A stretch of DNA of 64,000 nucleotides. Source: CAG-103 sp905215475 (GTDB lineage: Bacteria; Bacillota; Clostridia; Oscillospirales; Oscillospiraceae). Numbering within the stretch: position 1 is the stretch's first letter; every line of letters begins with the position of its first letter. The stretch spans positions 1 through 64,000 of the forward strand of contig CAJMPW010000002.1 of NCBI GenBank assembly GCA_905215475.1. Direction: 5' to 3'. A program made the translations under genes and the position numbers. Shown one piece after another: positions 35,423-43,642 of the stretch. The notes under the pieces were generated by a model, which was not told the DNA's origin, made no database searches, and worked only from the letters and a program-made list of their open reading frames with translations.

Positions 35423-38179
35423 TCAGGCTCTATGCAGCACATTGCGGCTAAACGCCATGAGGATCGTCGCAACCTGCTCGCGCGCGGCGCTGCCCTGCGG
35501 GCTCAGGTAGACGGTGCTGCCGTCCCCCACACCGCTGATCAGACCCAGCGCGACCGCGGCGGACAGATCCGTGCGCGCCCACGACGAGACCCGCGCTCCG
35601 TCCGGGAACTTGGTGAGGTCAGCCTTTGCGCCGGACAGATCGACCTGCGCGATCCTCCGGGCGTAGCTCATGAGCATCACCGCGACCTGCTCACGCGTCA
35701 CGGGGGCGTCCGGTGAGAAGGTCGTCGCGCCCGTGCCGGTGGAGACGCCGGTCTGGTAGGCCCAGAGCACCGCGTTCTGATACCAAGCCTGCGTGAGGTC
35801 GGTAAACGGCGTCTTGCCGCTGACCGCCGGCGCGCCCGCAAGCTGATAGAGCATCTGCGCCATCTGCGCGCGCGTGGTCGTCATCTTCGGCGCAAACCGT
35901 CCGTTGCCGACGCCGGACATCAGACCGTTTTGCACACAGTAGCGGATGCCGGGATACGCCCAGCTGCCGGTATCGACATCGGTGAACTGCGTCATGGGGT
36001 CGCTCACCGTCAGGCTCGTGCGCCAGAGCTGCGTGCCCATGAAGGGGTTGGCCGTGCCGATGACCATCCAGCCCTGCTCGTCATTCGAGGCGAAGGCGCG
36101 CAGACCGTGGTTGAACGGATCGCCGAAGCCGTTGCGCGTGAGCGTTTCGAGCGTGAGCTTGCCGCCTTCCGACGAGATGGCATACAGACCGAAGCCGCGC
36201 GTGGCGGTCGAGAGCTTGCCGAGGCAGATGCACAGATCCTTCATGTTCTCCAGCTCCGTGATGCGCACGAGCGCGTCATAGAGCTTCTTGAGCGCCTCGG
36301 GCAGCTTGCCGCTGAGGCTTGCATAGAGGTCGTTCGCCTTCTGGTAGAGCGCAACGAAGCCCTCGATGTCGTTCGTCTCGACGAGGTCGGTCAGCTCGGT
36401 GAGCAGCTCGTTGAGCTCCCGGAGCTGGCGCAGCGTGCTCACGCTGTAGCGGGCGTTGTAAATGCCGTCCTTGAGCGCCTGACGCAGGGTGTCATGCTGT
36501 GCGTCGGTGAAGGAGAAGAGCTCAGGGCTCTCGTCATTGACCGCGTCGACCGCGGCGTCAATGGCGGCATCGGGATCGGCATCCGCCGCCATGAGCGTGC
36601 CGTCGCCGTTCTTATCCTGATTCAGCAGCAGCTTGAGCAGCACCCGCAGGTAGCCGATCTGGCTGGCCCATTCCTCGCGCGACATCTTGAGCAGGTCGCC
36701 GTTGGTGAACTGACCGAGCGGCTCAAGCAGAGAGCTGGTGTCGAACGTGCCGAGAAAGAGCTTGCCGTCAAAGACCTTCGACTGCCAGAAATACTGGTTT
36801 TCATAGTCGCCGAAGCCGGAGCGCTTGCACAGGATGCCGCCGGCCGGGAACATCTTCGTCCGCTCGCCGACGACGAGCTCCATCTGCTCGCTGCCGTCGC
36901 TGCCGATGGACATCCGGTAGAGGTTCACCGACTGCTCCAGGTTGCGCGCGAGGAAGCCGAAGTCCTGCTCGAACATGAGCTCCTCGAGCGGGATCTCCTC
37001 GTCGTTGTATTCGCCGATGTAGAGATAGCCGTCATAAATGCACAGATTGCAGGCCGCGGCGCGCGTACGCGCGGGGTCGATGCCGAAGGTGTACTTCGCA
37101 CCGTCGGCCTTGTCGCCGACGACCGGCGTCCACGTCCACGCGTTGGGGTCGCTCCAGTCGCCGGAACAGTTGCCGCGCACGATGGCGAACGAGCGCATAT
37201 TGTCGCCCACGCGCGTGGCAGGCGTGCCGGTGCACATGGCGACGTAGAGACTGCCGTTATACTCGACCATCTCCCAGATGCCGCCGCCGTAGACGCTGTC
37301 GACAAAGTGCACGGCGGGATAGTTAAAGAGATCGGACTGCGTGGCGATCTTCGTGAAGCCCTCGGACGGGTTGTCGCTGATGAGCAGGTAGCCGCCGTCG
37401 ACGCCGACGTTGCTGATGACGAGCTTGCCGTCATAGACCGCCATGCCGCGGATGCCGGTGCAGACACCCTCTTTGTACGCCTGTACGTACTCCTGCATAT
37501 TGGAAAGCCCCGTATAGACGCACTGGAAGCTGTCGTCCTTCGGGTCGACCTCATAGATGCTCGGCAGGCCGACGCGGCCGTTGGCGGTCACGCTGCCGCA
37601 GAAATAGATCTTATCCTTATAGAGAATGGCGTTGCGGAACAGCGGCGTGACGCTGTTGAGGGAGTTGGCCATGATCAGCTTGACCTCCCCGGTGTGGACG
37701 TTGATCTTGACAAGGATGCCGTCGGAAACACCGCCGTCCTCCTCACCGTAGAAAAACGTGCCGTTAAAGACGGCGTTGAGCTCGGCGCGCATGACCTCCT
37801 CGTCAAACTTGTGCCCCATGACGCTGTCCATGGCCGAGAGGGTCTTGCCCATGGCGGCGTAGCACGTGCCGACATAGACATAGTCGCCGTAGGCCATGGC
37901 TGCCCAGGAGTAGCTTTGTCCACGGTCGCCCTGACCGTCCGCTCCCGTGACCGTTCCGGTCACGGCAACCGTGCCGTCGCCGGTATAGTCCACGATGCCG
38001 TCCGGCGTGCCGGGCGCTTTGTCCGCGTGCGAGATCTTGCCGAATGTGTAGTCTCCGGCGCCGTAGGTATACGGCGTCGCAGAGTAGCCGCCGTCGGCAG
38101 CAAATGCCGGTACTGCCAGACTTACCACCATGGCAGCCACCAGCAGCAGGGTCAACACCTTGCGCGTTCTCAGTTTCAT
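35423..38179 (-). CDS. Large secreted SLH protein with a propeller-like ectodomain
   Basis: A 918-residue surface protein. A signal peptide (about 1-28, KVLTLLLVAAMVVSLAVPAFA) is followed by about 430 residues of repeated short beta motifs (GDYVYVGTCY, KDKIYFCGS, NGSLYVAMCTG, DGYLYIGEYND, DGKLFLGTFD) spaced like propeller blades. A helical region at about 510-640 contains a calcium-loop-like DKNGDGTL. The last 190 residues are three SLH domains (FTDVDTGSWAYPG, FTDLTQAWYQNAVLWAY, FPDGARVSSWARTDL). Ligand binding or recognition on the surface is a guess. I do not recognise the ectodomain. It has a promoter and a terminator of its own. Confidence 0.85.
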   Translation of the reverse strand: MKLRTRKVLTLLLVAAMVVSLAVPAFAADGGYSATPYTYGAGDYTFGKISHADKAPGTPDGIVDYTGDGTVAVTGTVTGADGQGDRGQSYSWAAMAYGDYVYVGTCYAAMGKTLSAMDSVMGHKFDEEVMRAELNAVFNGTFFYGEEDGGVSDGILVKINVHTGEVKLIMANSLNSVTPLFRNAILYKDKIYFCGSVTANGRVGLPSIYEVDPKDDSFQCVYTGLSNMQEYVQAYKEGVCTGIRGMAVYDGKLVISNVGVDGGYLLISDNPSEGFTKIATQSDLFNYPAVHFVDSVYGGGIWEMVEYNGSLYVAMCTGTPATRVGDNMRSFAIVRGNCSGDWSDPNAWTWTPVVGDKADGAKYTFGIDPARTRAAACNLCIYDGYLYIGEYNDEEIPLEELMFEQDFGFLARNLEQSVNLYRMSIGSDGSEQMELVVGERTKMFPAGGILCKRSGFGDYENQYFWQSKVFDGKLFLGTFDTSSLLEPLGQFTNGDLLKMSREEWASQIGYLRVLLKLLLNQDKNGDGTLMAADADPDAAIDAAVDAVNDESPELFSFTDAQHDTLRQALKDGIYNARYSVSTLRQLRELNELLTELTDLVETNDIEGFVALYQKANDLYASLSGKLPEALKKLYDALVRITELENMKDLCICLGKLSTATRGFGLYAISSEGGKLTLETLTRNGFGDPFNHGLRAFASNDEQGWMVIGTANPFMGTQLWRTSLTVSDPMTQFTDVDTGSWAYPGIRYCVQNGLMSGVGNGRFAPKMTTTRAQMAQMLYQLAGAPAVSGKTPFTDLTQAWYQNAVLWAYQTGVSTGTGATTFSPDAPVTREQVAVMLMSYARRIAQVDLSGAKADLTKFPDGARVSSWARTDLSAAVALGLISGVGDGSTVYLSPQGSAAREQVATILMAFSRNVLHRA

Positions 38180-38239
38180 CTCTGCACTCCTTTCCAAATG
38201 TTACAAATACTCAAAATTGCAATACCAGCCTGTAACTTT

Positions 38240-38267
38240 ATTGTAACATCCGTGCAGAAGATATCAA
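38240..38267 (-). promoter_or_regulatory. Promoter of the 918-residue SLH gene
   Basis: On the minus strand TTGATA (38267-38262), 16-bp spacer, TACAAT (38245-38240). The leader is about 54 bases. Confidence 0.65.
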
Positions 38268-38389
38268 TGCATTTTTCCCGTTTTTCTGTATCAATTCCGC
38301 GCGCCTGTGCAAGTATTTTCCTTTTTTCTTCCATTAGCGTCCTTTTATTTCCTTCTTTGTTGCAAAATTATGGAGCACACACGCAAGCA

Positions 38390-38425
38390 ATAACAAAACC
38401 GGCGTCCAAAAACAGGACGCCGGTT
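38390..38425 (-). terminator. Terminator of the first LRR-SLH gene
   Basis: A perfect 11-bp stem AACCGGCGTCC/GGACGCCGGTT (38397-38407 with 38415-38425) with a seven-base loop, then TTGTTATTG on the minus strand. Confidence 0.75.
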
Positions 38426-38469
38426 CGGTATCAGGGAGCAATGCACGCACGCGCGCTCCAGCCGTTTGC

Positions 38470-40041
38470 TCAAAGCTCCGGCATGGGCTCGTTCCAGACA
38501 TTCAGTTTGCGGCAGAACTGTGCGATCATGACCGCCATCTGCTCGCGCGTGGCGCTGCTCTGCGGCTCAAGGCGCAGGCCGCCCGGGGCCGGAATGCCTT
38601 TGATCAGCCCCCGATCGCACGCCCAGTTCATGGCCGTGCGCGCATAGTAGGAGATGCTCTCACGATCCTGAAACGGGAAGAGCGCATCCCACATATAGGG
38701 GGTGTATCTGTCGAGCACCCGATCCGCAAACCCGGCCAGGAACACCGCGACCTGCTCGCGCGTGACGGGCGTGTCCGGTGCGAAGGTCGTCTCGCTCACG
38801 CCGGACGTCACGCCGGTCTGGTACGCCCAGAGCACCGCGGTCTTGTACCAGTCGGCCGTGAGATCGGTAAACGGCGTCTCGCCGCTGACCTCCGGCGCGC
38901 CCGCAATCCGATAGAGGATCTGCACGAGCTGTGCGCGCGTGGTCAGCGTCTTCGGTTCAAACCGGCCGCCGCCGACACCGGCCATGAGCTCATAGTCGAC
39001 GCAGTACTGGATGTCCTCATACGCCCAGCTGTTGGGGGCAACGTCGTCAAAGCGCTCGCTCACGGGCACCCGCGGGGGAAGCTTGGGGATCTCCTCAGTA
39101 CGCGTGGCATTGCAGACGTAGTTCCTGCAGGTATAGGTGCGCACGCCGGTCGTGGTCTCCGTCGGCAGCGTCGTCACACGGCCGATGCCCCAGTAGTGGC
39201 CGCAGGCGGGGAGTGTCATTTCCTCCGTGTGACCGCAGCCGTCGTCGGTGCAGGCGCGGGTGCGCTTGCCCTCGGTCGTGCAGTTCGGGTCCGTGCCCGT
39301 CCAGGAACCGTAGTGGTGGATGGGCGCGTTGCAGTTCACGCTCACGCCCTCCGGCAGCGCGTTCTCGCCCTTGGTCAGCTGGGCCCACTCGGCCTCGGTT
39401 CCGCTGTAGTCGATGGCCGTGAGCGCGGTGCAGCCGGTGAAGGCGCCCGCGCCGATGCTCGTGACGCTCTTCGGGATGAGCACGCTCGTCAGCGCGGCGC
39501 AGCCGGCGAAAGCAAAGTCGCCGATCGTCTTCAGGCCGTCCGGCAGCGCGGCCGCCGTCAGGCTCAGGCAGCTGGTGAAGGCCTGCGCCTCAATGGTAAC
39601 GAGGCTTGCCGGGAACGTGATCGCCGTCAGGCCCTGACAGTAACGGAACGCGCCCGTCTTGACGGTCTGCACCAGGTCGGGAATTTCATAAGCCGTGCAC
39701 CTGTTCGGCGCGGCCAGCATCTGCCTGCCGTCCACGGAGATGAGGCCGCCGTTGTAGGTCTGGAGATACAAGCCCTTGCTGGTCTCAAAGGACACGAGGT
39801 TGACGCAGCGGGCCAGCACATCCTCGGCGACGCCGCGGATCTTATACCCGAGGTCAATGTGCGTGACGGCGGTCCAGTCACCGTTCCAGCAGTCGGCCGT
39901 GGCAACGCCGCTGCCGTAGAAGGCGAGCGTTGTGCCGTCGATTTCCAGCTCGGCGCGCACAGCGTCTGCCGCGAAGGCCGCCGGCACAAGCGCGAGCATC
40001 AGGCTCAGGACAAGCAGGATGCTCAGAAGCTTCTTTCTCAT
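38470..40041 (-). CDS. BspA-type leucine-rich-repeat surface protein with SLH domains (paralog 1)
   Basis: A 523-residue secreted protein. The signal peptide MRKKLLSILLVLSLMLALVP is identical to that of the next gene. Residues about 120-215 are BspA-like leucine-rich repeats (GAFRYCQGLTAITFPASL, AFAGCAALTSVLIPKSV, AFTGCTALTAIDY). A cysteine-pair region (CGHTEEMTLPACGHYWGI, TYTCRNYVC) follows, then three SLH domains to the C-terminus. Its layout matches the truncated protein at the window start. Probably cell-wall bound and involved in adhesion or scaffolding; this is inferred from BspA-like families. Confidence 0.88.
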   Translation of the reverse strand: MRKKLLSILLVLSLMLALVPAAFAADAVRAELEIDGTTLAFYGSGVATADCWNGDWTAVTHIDLGYKIRGVAEDVLARCVNLVSFETSKGLYLQTYNGGLISVDGRQMLAAPNRCTAYEIPDLVQTVKTGAFRYCQGLTAITFPASLVTIEAQAFTSCLSLTAAALPDGLKTIGDFAFAGCAALTSVLIPKSVTSIGAGAFTGCTALTAIDYSGTEAEWAQLTKGENALPEGVSVNCNAPIHHYGSWTGTDPNCTTEGKRTRACTDDGCGHTEEMTLPACGHYWGIGRVTTLPTETTTGVRTYTCRNYVCNATRTEEIPKLPPRVPVSERFDDVAPNSWAYEDIQYCVDYELMAGVGGGRFEPKTLTTRAQLVQILYRIAGAPEVSGETPFTDLTADWYKTAVLWAYQTGVTSGVSETTFAPDTPVTREQVAVFLAGFADRVLDRYTPYMWDALFPFQDRESISYYARTAMNWACDRGLIKGIPAPGGLRLEPQSSATREQMAVMIAQFCRKLNVWNEPMPEL

Positions 40042-40143
40042 ACCATTTCTCCTTTTCAGTAAAGTGGGTCTCAGACAGCGTGCCGCTTTTGAAACGGCAG
40101 GCTGTTTGGGCTGTGTTTATCTGCCCGTGTCCCTCACCGCGGG

Positions 40144-41598
40144 TCATTGTTTGAGATAGTCCTCCACGCGCAGCGCCGTGTCGATGCCGGAGTAAAACCC
40201 CATCAGGATGGTTGCGATCTGCTCGCGTGTCGCGCTGCTCTGCGGGCACAGGAACGTGCCGTCATCCGTCCGCACGCCGGAGATGAGACCGAGCGAGACG
40301 GCATCCGCCATTGCGTCCCGCGCCCAGGAGGAAACGCGGCCGCCGTCCGGAAACGCCGCGAGATCCGCCGCTTCGCCGCTGTTGCGCATATTGAGGACTT
40401 TGTTGGCAAACGCCAGGAACATGACCGCGATCTGCTCGCGCGTGACGGATGCGTCCGGCGCGAAGGCCGTCTCGCTCACGCCGGATGTCACACCGGTCTG
40501 GTACGCCCAGAGCACCGCGTCCTTGTACCAGTCGGCCGTGAGGTCGGTAAACGGCGTCTCGCCGCTGACCTCCGGCTCACCGATAAAGTGATAGAAAATC
40601 CGCACGATCTGTGCGCGCGTGGTCGGCGTCTGCGGTTCAAACCGGCCGCCGCCGACGCCGGCCATATAGTCCATCGTATAGCAGAAGTCGATGCCCGGGA
40701 ACGACCAGCTGCTCTCGCTGACATCCGCAAAGGCGTCGGCAGCCGTGACGACATCCATCTGTGTCTCATAATAAACGGTAGCGCCCGCCGGCAGCAGACG
40801 GAAGCACGGCTGGGTCATGCGCTGCCACTGCTCCCACGTTCCGGTGTAGTAGACCTCCTGAAGCTGATCGTCGCCCGCAAACACGCCCCAGTCGCCCATG
40901 TAATTCATCTCGGCCGGGATGCCGATGTACATCAGGCGCGTACAGTTGGAAAAGGCGTAATTTTCAATGCTGTGCATGCTCACCGGCAGGGAAACGACCA
41001 TCAGGCCACTGCCCGAGAATGCGTACTCGCAGATGCACCGCACACCGTCGGGCACAGCATAGCAGACGCCGGGACGCGCCGCCGGGTAGGTGACGAGCAC
41101 TGTGCCGTCGGCGGTCATGAGTACACCGTCGCGCACGGTAAATTCCCGGTTGCCGCCTCCGGCCATCGAGATGCTGCGCAGGCGCAGGCAGTCGGCAAAC
41201 GGGCCGCCATACGCCGACGTCAGCGCCTGGGGCAGCTCGACGGACGTCAGGCTGATGCAGCCGGCAAAGCACCGATCGCCGAGCGTGGTCAGCGTAGACG
41301 GCAGCTGCACGTCTGCGATCTCCGTGCAGCCGGCGAACGCATACGCGCCGACGGACGTGACCCCCTCGCGGATGACGACCTCCTTGACGGCCGCGCCCTT
41401 CCACGGGGCCGGATCGGTCTCGGAATAATCACGGATCTGCCCGCTGCCGTCGATGGTGAGTCTGCCGTCAGTGCCGAGCGTCCAGGTGACCCCGCTGCCG
41501 CAGGCGCCGCTGCCGACGGCGTCCGCCGCGAAGGCGGCCGGCACGAGCGCGAGCATCAGGCTCAGCACAAGCAGGATGCTCAGAAGCTTCTTTCTCAT
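40144..41598 (-). CDS. BspA-type leucine-rich-repeat surface protein with SLH domains (paralog 2)
   Basis: A 484-residue secreted protein sharing an identical signal peptide with the gene at 38470. Its N-terminal region has a short beta module (GVTWTLGTDGRLTIDGSG) and leucine-rich repeats (AYAFAGCTEIADVQLPSTL, RCFAGCISLTSVELPQAL). Three SLH domains follow, the second almost identical to paralog 1 (TPFTDLTADWYK...VLWAYQTGVTSGVSET). The start is ATG 41598 behind AGGAGAA; the longer frame has no signal. The two genes form a tandem duplication with diverged binding regions. Confidence 0.88.
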   Translation of the reverse strand: MRKKLLSILLVLSLMLALVPAAFAADAVGSGACGSGVTWTLGTDGRLTIDGSGQIRDYSETDPAPWKGAAVKEVVIREGVTSVGAYAFAGCTEIADVQLPSTLTTLGDRCFAGCISLTSVELPQALTSAYGGPFADCLRLRSISMAGGGNREFTVRDGVLMTADGTVLVTYPAARPGVCYAVPDGVRCICEYAFSGSGLMVVSLPVSMHSIENYAFSNCTRLMYIGIPAEMNYMGDWGVFAGDDQLQEVYYTGTWEQWQRMTQPCFRLLPAGATVYYETQMDVVTAADAFADVSESSWSFPGIDFCYTMDYMAGVGGGRFEPQTPTTRAQIVRIFYHFIGEPEVSGETPFTDLTADWYKDAVLWAYQTGVTSGVSETAFAPDASVTREQIAVMFLAFANKVLNMRNSGEAADLAAFPDGGRVSSWARDAMADAVSLGLISGVRTDDGTFLCPQSSATREQIATILMGFYSGIDTALRVEDYLKQ

Positions 41599-41711
41599 AC
41601 CATTTCTCCTTTTTTCAACAAATTGGGTATTAAAAAGGATACCACCCCCCGGAAATGGCAAGCCTTTTTGCACAACTTTTTGTTTATTGTACAGGATTTT
41701 TTTGTGCAATG

Positions 41712-41976
41712 CAAGACCGGCGCCCCCGTTCGGGAGCGCCGGTCATCAGCTTGTCCAAAAACCTCGTAGAGTTTGCGCCCGCAGGCGCAAAGAAAGTCCA
41801 ATCATTTTCTTCGGCGACATGTGCGGCGAAGAAAATACTTCTCGGCCTGCAAACGTGCGCGCCGTCCGCCTTGGGCGGACGGCGCGTGCGCTGCAGTCAG
41901 GCCGTAAACCCCTTTGTCAAAAAGTATTACTTTTTGACAGCCTCAAGACCGGCGCCCCCGTTCGGGAGCGCCGGTC
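41712..41976. repeat. 33-bp perfect direct repeats bracketing repeat copy R3
   Basis: Bases 41712-41744 and 41944-41976 are identical (CAAGACCGGCGCCCCCGTTC...). Each can form a hairpin GACCGGCGC/GCGCCGGTC but has no T tract on either side. The structured repeat R3 fills the space between them. Together they occupy most of 41599-41998, where no gene is seen. Confidence 0.9.
41750..41939 (-). repeat. Structured intergenic repeat, copy R3
   Basis: Minus-strand copy of the same element as R1 and R2. Read leftward it has the GTCAAAAAG/CTTTTTGAC hairpin, the stem CGGCCTG/CAGGCCG with an inner 12-bp stem GCGCCGTCCGCC/GGCGGACGGCGC, ATTTTCTTCG/CGAAGAAAAT, TTTGCGCC/GGCGCAAA and CTCTACGAGGTTTTTGGACAAG. 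The fourth stem differs from R2 in both arms. Confidence 0.9.
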
Positions 41977-41998
41977 CTGTAAAAAAATGCGTATGTGC

Positions 41999-43375
41999 TT
42001 ATGCCTCGAGCTGCTGCGTGGCCCATGCGATCTGCGCCTCGACGCTCGGCACGGACGTGCCGCCGTAGGATACGCGCCGCGTGACGCAGTTTTTGAGGTC
42101 GATGGCGGCATACACGCCGTCGTCAAAGAGCGCGCTGAAGGTCTGAAACGTCTCGAGCGGCAGTTTTTCGAGCACGGTGTCATGCGCGATGCAGTACGCC
42201 ACGAGCTCGCCGGAGATCTTGTACGCGCTGCGGAAAGGCAGTCCCTTTGTGACGAGGTAGTCGGCGAGGTCGGTCGCGTTGAGGAAGCCCGTCTGCGCCG
42301 CGTGGAGCATCTTGTCGGCGCGCACGGTCATGGTCGCGAGCATCGGCGCCATGACGCGCAGGCACATTTTCACGGTGTCGACCGCGTCGAACACGGCCTC
42401 CTTGTCCTCCTGCATATCCTTATTATATGCCAGCGGCAGCCCCTTGAGCGCCGTGAGCATGGCGATGAGGTCGCCATAGACGCGGCCGGTCTTGCCGCGC
42501 ACGAGCTCGGCCATGTCGGGGTTTTTCTTCTGCGGCATGATCGACGAGCCGGTCGTGTAGCCGTCCGAGAGCTGCACGAACTGAAACTCCCAGCTCGACC
42601 AGAGCACGAGCTCCTCGCTCAGGCGCGAGAGGTGCATCATCTCGATCGCGCAGGCATCGAGCAGCTCGACGCAGAAGTCCCGGTCGGACACGCCGTCAAG
42701 ACTGTTGCGCGCCACGTCGTCAAAGCCGAGCTGCTTGGCCTCAAAAAACCGGTCGGTGTCATACGTCGTACCGGCAAGGGCGCAGCAGCCGATGGGCGAG
42801 ACGTTCATGCGCCTGACCGCGTCGCGCAGGCGGTCAATGTCACGCAGGAGCATCATGGCATAGGCCATCAGGTGGTGGCCGAAGGTGATCGGCTGCGCGC
42901 GCTGCAGGTGCGTGTAGCCGGGCAGGATGTCGCCCTTGTGCGCCTCAGACTGCTCCACGAGCGCCGCGAGCACGTCCTTCGTCAGCGCGATGATCTCCTG
43001 CGTCTCGCGGCGCAGGTACATGCGCAGGTCGAGCGCGACCTGATCGTTGCGCGAGCGGGCGGTGTGCAGCTTCTTGCCGAGGTCGCCGATGCGCGCGGTG
43101 AGCACCTGCTCGACAAACATATGGATGTCCTCGCACGCGGGATCAACGGCAAGTGCGCCGCTGTCCAGATCGTCGAGGATGCCCTGCAGCGCGTCAATGA
43201 TCGCGTCAGCATCCGCAGAAGGCAGGATGTGCTGCGCACCGAGCATCGCCGCGTGCGCCATGCTGCCCGTGATGTCCTCGCGGTACATACGGCTGTCGAA
43301 GCGGATGGAGGAATTGAAATCGTCCGCGACCGGGTCGGTCACGCCGGCCGTGCGGCCTGCCCACATTTTTGCCAT
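41999..43375 (-). CDS. argH: Argininosuccinate lyase
   Basis: ArgH splits argininosuccinate into arginine and fumarate, the last step of arginine synthesis. The 458 residues show the family segments HTARSRNDQVALDLRMYLR, TEGHHLMAYA-like FGHHLMAYAMML, and the signature GSSIMPQKKNPDMAELVRGK with the catalytic flexible loop. The frame extends 61 codons upstream through repeat R4; ATG 43375 behind AAGGGAG is preferred. It follows argG, but repeat R4 and a stem-loop lie between them. Confidence 0.95.
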   Translation of the reverse strand: MAKMWAGRTAGVTDPVADDFNSSIRFDSRMYREDITGSMAHAAMLGAQHILPSADADAIIDALQGILDDLDSGALAVDPACEDIHMFVEQVLTARIGDLGKKLHTARSRNDQVALDLRMYLRRETQEIIALTKDVLAALVEQSEAHKGDILPGYTHLQRAQPITFGHHLMAYAMMLLRDIDRLRDAVRRMNVSPIGCCALAGTTYDTDRFFEAKQLGFDDVARNSLDGVSDRDFCVELLDACAIEMMHLSRLSEELVLWSSWEFQFVQLSDGYTTGSSIMPQKKNPDMAELVRGKTGRVYGDLIAMLTALKGLPLAYNKDMQEDKEAVFDAVDTVKMCLRVMAPMLATMTVRADKMLHAAQTGFLNATDLADYLVTKGLPFRSAYKISGELVAYCIAHDTVLEKLPLETFQTFSALFDDGVYAAIDLKNCVTRRVSYGGTSVPSVEAQIAWATQQLEA

Positions 43376-43401
43376 GGTCTGGTCTCCCTTCATGCGTTGT
43401 C

Positions 43402-43578
43402 TCCACAGAGAACCGCTTCGCTGGGTTCTCTGTGGAAAAGCTGCGGCTCGCTGCAGCGCACGCGCCATGCGCGCACGTTTGCGAGCCGAACGGTATTTTC
43501 TCCGCCGTACACGCCGCCGGAGAAAATGATCGGAATTTCTTTGCGCCTGCGGGCGCAAACTCTGCGAGGCTTTTGGAA
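43402..43578 (+). repeat. Structured intergenic repeat, copy R4
   Basis: Diverged copy between argG and argH. The first hairpin is replaced by an unrelated 12-bp stem (CCACAGAGAACC/GGTTCTCTGTGG). The outer second stem is CGGCTCG/CGAGCCG where R1-R3 have CGGCCTG/CAGGCCG, so both arms changed together. The third is ATTTTCTCCG/CGGAGAAAAT and the fourth TTTGCGCC/GGCGCAAA. Linkers CTGCAGCGCACGCGC and GCGCACGTTTGC are conserved. Confidence 0.85.
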
Positions 43579-43585
43579 CGATCTT

Positions 43586-43610
43586 CCCGCGCCGGGAGGC
43601 CCGGCGCGGG
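43586..43610. terminator. Strong stem-loop after argG (terminator uncertain)
   Basis: A perfect 11-bp stem CCCGCGCCGGG/CCCGGCGCGGG with an AGG loop, 33 bp after the argG stop. Neither flank has a clear T tract, so it may act as a processing or mRNA-stability element rather than a terminator. Confidence 0.45.
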
Positions 43611-43642
43611 GAGAAAATCTTACGATATATTTATTGTACCGC

